Assembly (NCBI RefSeq): GCF_024346675.1
Contig: NZ_AP024850.1
Location: forward strand, 992,001-1,056,000
Source of the DNA: Photobacterium sanguinicancri
GTDB taxonomy: Bacteria > Pseudomonadota > Gammaproteobacteria > Enterobacterales > Vibrionaceae
Length of the DNA stretch: 64,000 bases
Direction: 5' to 3'
Shown here: positions 59,794 to 64,000 of the stretch, in pieces
How positions within the stretch are numbered: the first letter of the stretch is position 1
How the letters are laid out: each line of letters starts with the position of its first letter
Notes under the pieces: generated by a model
The model's input: the letters and a program-made list of their open reading frames with translations, nothing else
Databases searched by the model: none
What the model was told of the DNA's origin: nothing
Made by a program: the position numbers and the translations under genes

Positions 59794-60867
59794 ATGAAAA
59801 AGATGTGTCTTGTTGCAGCCGTGAGTTGTGCTCTTATTTCCCCTTTTACAGTGGCGCAAACTGATTCCGATAAAATTGTTGTGGCTCACCGTGGTGCTTC
59901 AGGTTATTTACCTGAACATACTCTGCCTGCCAAAGCGATGGCGTATGCGATGAAACCTGACTTCATCGAGCAAGATGTTGTAATGACCAAAGATGATCAG
60001 TTGGTAGTTTTACATGATCACTATTTGGATCGAGTTACGAATGTAGCCCAAGTTTTCCCTAAGCGTGCACGAGATGATGGTCGCTACTATGCGATTGATT
60101 TTACGTTGGCTGAAATCAAGCAATTAAGTGTAACTGAAGGCTTTAATGTAAAAGACGGTAAGCAAGTTCAAGGCTTCCCTGAGCGTTACCCTATGTGGAA
60201 ATCGGACTTTAAAGTACCGACTTTCCAACAAGAAATTGAAATGATCCAAGGGCTAAACATGACACTGGGTTACGATATTGGCCTGTACCCTGAAATTAAA
60301 GCCCCTTGGTTCCACCGCCATGAAGGTAAAGACATCAGTAAAGCTGTGCTCAAAGTATTAAAAGAGTACGGCTATACCGACAAAGACAGCAACGTATATC
60401 TACAGACGTTTGATTTCAATGAGCTAAAACGTATTCATGATGATCTGATGCCAGCGATGAACATGGATCTAAAATTGGTTCAGTTAATGGCTTATACCGA
60501 TTGGAATGAAACTATGGTCTATGACGCCAAAGGTAAAGCACAGCCGTACGATTATGACTGGATGTTTGAAAAGGGCGGAATGAAAACGCTTGGTAAGTAT
60601 GCTGACGGCATTGGTCCATGGAAACCTATGGTTGTTTCAGACGCATCAACTAAGGGTAATATTAAGCTGACAGGCTTAGTGAAAGCGGCGCACGCAGAAA
60701 GCATGGCTGTTCACCCATACACTTTCCGTAAAGATGAAGGTCGTATACCGGCTTACGCGGAAAACTTTGAAGATATGCTTGATATTTTCTACAACACAGC
60801 CAACGTCGATGGGGTGTTTACTGACTTTCCTGATATCGCTGTAGAGTTTATTTCGAAGCATGAATAA
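59794..60867 (+). CDS. glpQ: Periplasmic glycerophosphodiester phosphodiesterase GlpQ
   Basis: Hydrolyses glycerophosphodiesters from phospholipid turnover to glycerol 3-phosphate and an alcohol. 357 residues with a signal peptide cleaved after TVA (near 21). Active site AHRGASGYLPEHT near 31-43, EQDVVMTKDDQLVVLHDHYLDRVT near 59-82 (Glu, Asp, His), and a GYDIGLYPEIKAP block near 158. Terminator follows. The partner glpT is not in the window. RBS: AAGGAC. Confidence 0.96.
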   Translation: MKKMCLVAAVSCALISPFTVAQTDSDKIVVAHRGASGYLPEHTLPAKAMAYAMKPDFIEQDVVMTKDDQLVVLHDHYLDRVTNVAQVFPKRARDDGRYYAIDFTLAEIKQLSVTEGFNVKDGKQVQGFPERYPMWKSDFKVPTFQQEIEMIQGLNMTLGYDIGLYPEIKAPWFHRHEGKDISKAVLKVLKEYGYTDKDSNVYLQTFDFNELKRIHDDLMPAMNMDLKLVQLMAYTDWNETMVYDAKGKAQPYDYDWMFEKGGMKTLGKYADGIGPWKPMVVSDASTKGNIKLTGLVKAAHAESMAVHPYTFRKDEGRIPAYAENFEDMLDIFYNTANVDGVFTDFPDIAVEFISKHE

Positions 60868-60929
60868 AAGCACAATTGAGACAAGCAACGATTAAGCTAT
60901 TGGCTAGGTTTATCGTTTTTTGATTCATA

Positions 60930-60978
60930 AAAGGGAAATACGCATTGCTGATGTTAAGCAATCTGCGTATTCCCTTTT
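60930..60978. terminator. Bidirectional terminator between glpQ and the potassium channel gene
   Basis: Long stem AAAGGGA(a)ATACGCA / TGCGTATTCCCTTT with one bulged A, inner TTGC / GCAA, and T7. Confidence 0.93.
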
Positions 60979-61018
60979 TTTATTGTTACTGTTTCATCGA
61001 GTAATACTGATACAACAG

Positions 61019-61837
61019 CTACACGTTTTCGGGCAGGTGAGTACCACACTCTTTACAATAATGAGCATCGGTTTCATGGCCGCTGGTGGCACAGTTAGGG
61101 CAGCGAATAAGCTCTCGACTAACACGCATTTCTTGGTTTAACTCAGCTGTAATAATACCGGTTGGTACAGCCAAAATTGAGTAGCCCAATAACATCGTCA
61201 GAGAGGCGACAAATTTCCCTAATACAGTATGAGGTACTAAGTCGCCGTAACCCACCGTTGTGATTGTGACAATCGCCCAGTAAATGCTTTGCGGAATACT
61301 GGTGAAGCCATTATCTGGCCCTTCGATAACGAACATCAAGGAGCCAAACACTGTGACTAAAATAGACACAGAGCTGAAGAACACAAATATTTTCCGCTGA
61401 GCATGCTTGAGCGAGCGCAGTAATATATTGGAATCACGTAGGTATCTAACTAACTTAAGTACTCTAAATATCCGCAATACACGTATTAAACGAATAATCA
61501 GCAGGTAGTTTGCTCCCGGCACAAAGAAAGCAATATAAGCGGGAATGATAGCGATTAAGTCAACAAGGCCATAAAAGCTGCGTGCGTAGGCAAGAGGCTT
61601 TGGAGAGCAGTATAAGCGTAGTATGTACTCAATCGTAAAGAGTAATGTAAAGCCAAACTCAATGTAGAGTAGTGCAGTACTAAAGCGGGCTTCAAAACTG
61701 GCAACTGATGACAAAATCAGAACGATTTCAGAGCTGATGATGGCGATGATTAACGCGATATCAAAGCGCTGACCGCCTTTGCTTTGCGTCCCGAAAATAA
61801 TGTCGTAGAGCTTCGTTCTTAATGGTGATGTAGACAT
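61019..61837 (-). CDS. Voltage-gated potassium channel with C-terminal zinc ribbon
   Basis: 272 residues. S1 to S4: the S4 helix LLIIRLIRVLRIFRVLKLVRYLRDS near 120 has Arg/Lys every third residue, a voltage sensor. The pore carries the K+ filter TTVGYGDLVPHT near 195. Six helices in all, tetrameric channel expected in the inner membrane. After S6 the tail has CPNCATSGHETDAHYCKECGTHLP, a two-CxxC zinc ribbon. Physiological role unknown; single-gene unit. Converges on glpQ. Confidence 0.9.
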   Translation of the reverse strand: MSTSPLRTKLYDIIFGTQSKGGQRFDIALIIAIISSEIVLILSSVASFEARFSTALLYIEFGFTLLFTIEYILRLYCSPKPLAYARSFYGLVDLIAIIPAYIAFFVPGANYLLIIRLIRVLRIFRVLKLVRYLRDSNILLRSLKHAQRKIFVFFSSVSILVTVFGSLMFVIEGPDNGFTSIPQSIYWAIVTITTVGYGDLVPHTVLGKFVASLTMLLGYSILAVPTGIITAELNQEMRVSRELIRCPNCATSGHETDAHYCKECGTHLPENV

Positions 61838-62028
61838 AACGCACTTCTAATTATGTGGCCAATGATTTCTTTAAATGGGTATTTCTGACTATTGAGAGTA
61901 GTTTAAAACTGGATTGGTATTAGCCAGCTCCATCATTATATTGCAGGTATGAAATATAATGATTTGGCTTAATGTTGGCAAAGGCTTAATCAAAGGATGA
62001 TCGATAAATTGCGTTGGGTCGATAGCAC

Positions 62029-62062
62029 AAAAAAAGGAAACCATTCTGCATGATCTCCTTTT
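62029..62062 (-). terminator. Terminator of the MarC-family gene
   Basis: On the minus strand AAAAGGA / TCCTTTT with a 17-base loop and T7. Confidence 0.6.
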
Positions 62063-62088
62063 GGTGAAGATGAGTTTTCGAGATGTGG

Positions 62089-62730
62089 TTAGCCACTTAA
62101 CCCAGGGAAAAGGGAGCGTAAGCCTGTTGCAATAAACTCAACACCAAGCGCTCCAAGGATTAACCCCATTATACGAGTAATAACGTTGATGCCGGTTTGG
62201 CCTAAGAAACGCACTATGATCGGAGCGCTTCTGAAAAGTAGCCAACAACTAAATGCAAACACAGCAATGGTAACCGCGATACCAATCGTACTGGTGAAAC
62301 CTGGGTAGCGAGCTCCATAAACGATGGTCGAACTTATTGCACCAGGCCCCGCCATTAGTGGCATAGCTAGAGGAACAACGCCAATTTGTTCACGGCTGAC
62401 AGATTCTGACTTCTCTTGTTTATTTTGCTTATCCTCACCAAGCTTACCGCTCATCATTGAAAATGCGATGCTCATCAATAACAAGCCACCCGCAACGCGG
62501 AAGGAATCGAGTGAGATACTGAACATATCCAGTAAGAATTGCCCTGCTAACAACGACACTGTCAAAATCACCGTGACAGCGATGTTGGCAGTATAAGCTG
62601 TTTTATTGCGCTCTTCTGGACCCATATGAGCGGTTAAAGATACGAACACAGGCATGATACCAATAGGGTTTACAGCCGCGATCAGACCGACAAAGAATTG
62701 GAGGTAAATAGCAAATTCAATGGGTTGCAT
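62089..62730 (-). CDS. ychE: MarC-family membrane protein YchE
   Basis: Integral membrane protein of the MarC/UPF0056 family; function unclear (NAAT-like). 213 residues, six transmembrane helices. Motifs LIAAVNPIGIMPVFVSLTA near 16 and PLAMPLMAGPGAISSTIVYGA near 117, ending RIMGLILGALGVEFIATGLRSLFP. A charged cytoplasmic loop (GEDKQNKQEKSESVSREQ) splits the halves. Divergent from adhE as in E. coli (ychE-adhE). Confidence 0.92.
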   Translation of the reverse strand: MQPIEFAIYLQFFVGLIAAVNPIGIMPVFVSLTAHMGPEERNKTAYTANIAVTVILTVSLLAGQFLLDMFSISLDSFRVAGGLLLMSIAFSMMSGKLGEDKQNKQEKSESVSREQIGVVPLAMPLMAGPGAISSTIVYGARYPGFTSTIGIAVTIAVFAFSCWLLFRSAPIIVRFLGQTGINVITRIMGLILGALGVEFIATGLRSLFPGLSG

Positions 62731-63057
62731 AGGTTAATCATCATTCGAGAGTAAGAACTACTGGAGCGGTTTCACCATGAAGGTGAGGTGGCGAATCCAA
62801 CGTGATCAATCTGCCTAAAAAATGCAAGTTCATGCATATGTTAAATGGCATGAAATAGAACAAAGCAGCGAATTGTCGATATTTTAAGCCAAACTATTGT
62901 TAATCACCAATAAAATAAAAGTAATTTTGAGCAATAACAGGAATTAATTACGTATGCCTGTTATGCCATTGTTAATCGAGTTTTGACGCATTACTCTTTA
63001 GTGGTGAATTACGTGCTAGTCACTTATGAAACAAAGTTTGAGCGAAGTGGCGTTTTT

Positions 63058-63077
63058 TTTGTGATTGCAATCACAAA
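63058..63077. promoter_or_regulatory. CRP-type operator between ychE and adhE
   Basis: TGTGATTGCAATCACA (63060-63075) is a perfect TGTGA-N6-TCACA palindrome, extended by TT/AA on both sides. It is 352 bp from the adhE start and 330 bp from the ychE start, so which gene it serves is open. Confidence 0.75.
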
Positions 63078-63257
63078 TGACGTTGATATGTGTAAAATTT
63101 GTAGGAATATTACGTAATATTTCATTCTGTAGAGAGTGAAGCTTTTTATGAATAGGTTGTAAAAGATAGCGACTTGGTCGCAAAAACTACGATTAACCTA
63201 TTGTTTTTACATGACGTAAATCTGATTTTGACAATTCATACCTCAAATGGGTTACAA

Positions 63258-63299
63258 GTGATCTAAATCAAATTATTTCGGAGTGTGAAATAATATAAT
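63258..63299 (+). promoter_or_regulatory. FNR-dependent class II promoter of adhE
   Basis: GTGATCTAAATCAA (63258-63271) differs from the FNR consensus by one base. A TATAAT -10 lies at 63294-63299; the predicted start near 63306 puts the FNR centre at -41.5. adhE is an anaerobic fermentation gene, so the assignment fits. Confidence 0.7.
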
Positions 63300-63429
63300 C
63301 AGTTTTGAAAGCAATTTACTAAGTATGGGTGTTGCTGTGATGTAACGTAATTTCGTTATTGCTGCAGCTCAATAGGATTTGAAACCTATCCTTACTAAAA
63401 AGTTTTCAATATTAAGTTAGGAGTTAACT

Positions 63430-64000
63430 ATGCCTGTAACAAATATGGCTGAACTAGATGCAATGGTTGCACGTGTTAAAGCGGCTCAGAAAGAGTTTGC
63501 GACTTTCTCTCAAGAGAAAGTAGATGCAATCTTCCGTGCAGCTTCCCTAGCGGCAAATAATGCGCGTATCCCTCTAGCTCAACAGGCTGTTGCTGAATCT
63601 GGTATGGGTATTGTTGAAGATAAGGTTATTAAAAACCACTTCGCTTCAGAATTTATCTATAACAAATACAAAGACGAAAAAACATGTGGTGTTTTGGAAG
63701 AGAACAAAGAGTTCGGCACCATGACTATCGCAGAACCAGTTGGGATCATTTGTGGTATCGTACCAACAACCAACCCAACATCTACAGCAATCTTCAAATC
63801 TCTAATCTCTCTTAAAACACGTAACGCGATCATCTTCTCGCCACACCCTCGTGCTAAAAACTCAACAAATGATGCTGCTAAGCTAGTACTTGACGCTGCA
63901 ATCGCTGCTGGTGCACCAAAAGATATCATCGGTTGGATTGATCAGCCTTCAGTTGAGCTTTCAAATGCACTAATGAAGCATGATGACATCAACCTTATCC
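63430..64000 (+). CDS. adhE: Bifunctional acetaldehyde-CoA/alcohol dehydrogenase AdhE (N-terminal part)
   Basis: Anaerobic conversion of acetyl-CoA to ethanol. About 190 N-terminal residues are visible, running past the right edge; the full enzyme is near 890. They belong to the aldehyde dehydrogenase domain: MPVTNMAELDAMVARVKAAQ, then EPVGIICGIVPTTNPTSTAIFKSLISLKTRNAIIFSPHPRAKNST near 117-161. The catalytic Cys (near 246) and the Fe-alcohol dehydrogenase domain lie outside. Ribosome site AGGAG (63419-63423) is six bases before ATG 63430. Confidence 0.97.
   Translation, partial: MPVTNMAELDAMVARVKAAQKEFATFSQEKVDAIFRAASLAANNARIPLAQQAVAESGMGIVEDKVIKNHFASEFIYNKYKDEKTCGVLEENKEFGTMTIAEPVGIICGIVPTTNPTSTAIFKSLISLKTRNAIIFSPHPRAKNSTNDAAKLVLDAAIAAGAPKDIIGWIDQPSVELSNALMKHDDINLI

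Larger units (their letters stand above)
62731..63429. other. ychE / adhE regulatory region
   Basis: 699 bp without a gene, the longest gap in the window. Contents: a perfect CRP-type palindrome (63058-63077), an FNR-like site with aligned -10 (63258-63299) and about 130 bases of adhE leader. I found no open frame worth calling. Confidence 0.6.

Overview
This window looks like core chromosome of a Vibrionaceae gammaproteobacterium, most probably Photobacterium or a close relative. The evidence is gene order and protein similarity recalled from memory; no search was run. I read about 60 protein genes, one leader peptide, one riboswitch, one transcription attenuator and about twenty intrinsic terminators. 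I see no rRNA, tRNA, CRISPR array, prophage or complete insertion sequence. Several blocks keep the Escherichia coli order: ybfF-seqA-pgm, gltA/sdhCDAB-sucABCD, mepM next to znuA/znuCB, yoaA-tsaB-yeaY-fadD-rnd, hisGDCBHAFI, cysS/ppiB-lpxH and ychE/adhE.

Layout. 1-4800: esterase ybfF (cut by the window edge), replication regulator seqA, phosphoglucomutase, a DUF1853 gene and ybgI. 4900-16200: TCA cycle block, with gltA divergent from sdhCDAB-sucABCD. 16300-20600: a four-cysteine secreted protein, the Zur-type zinc uptake locus znuBC/znuA and the murein endopeptidase mepM. 20800-23700: ferrous iron uptake feoABC behind an FNR-like site. 23700-30100: HIT protein, DUF924 protein, a GGDEF diguanylate cyclase, argS, yecM and purU. 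30300-38200: yoaA, tsaB, a small unknown gene, Slp-type lipoprotein, alpha/beta hydrolase, fadD and rnd. 38200-42350: minCDE, ycgL, a lytic transglycosylase and hns.

42700-45400: a lysine riboswitch controlling an NhaC-family transporter (predicted lysine transporter, LysW type), then tdk. 45500-52960: the complete histidine operon on the minus strand, led by a 15-residue leader peptide with five consecutive His codons and an attenuator terminator. 53100-57700: a small basic protein, a YchJ-like SEC-C protein, an EAL-HDOD protein with a degenerate EAL domain, a TauE/SafE permease, lpxH and ppiB. 58100-64000: cysS, glpQ, a voltage-gated potassium channel with a C-terminal zinc ribbon, ychE (MarC family), a long regulatory region and the start of adhE (cut by the window edge).

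I found no clearly new multi-gene system. The points most worth following are in non-coding DNA: the lysine riboswitch with a start-codon-sequestering hairpin; two palindromic elements (28218-28295 and 36900-36989) and a 160-bp element with inverted ends that may be dispersed repeats; hairpins presenting GGA in the sdhC leader; and an FNR-type promoter with ideal geometry upstream of adhE. Family names rest on motif recognition from the sequence, and start sites were moved where homologues and ribosome binding sites argue for it.
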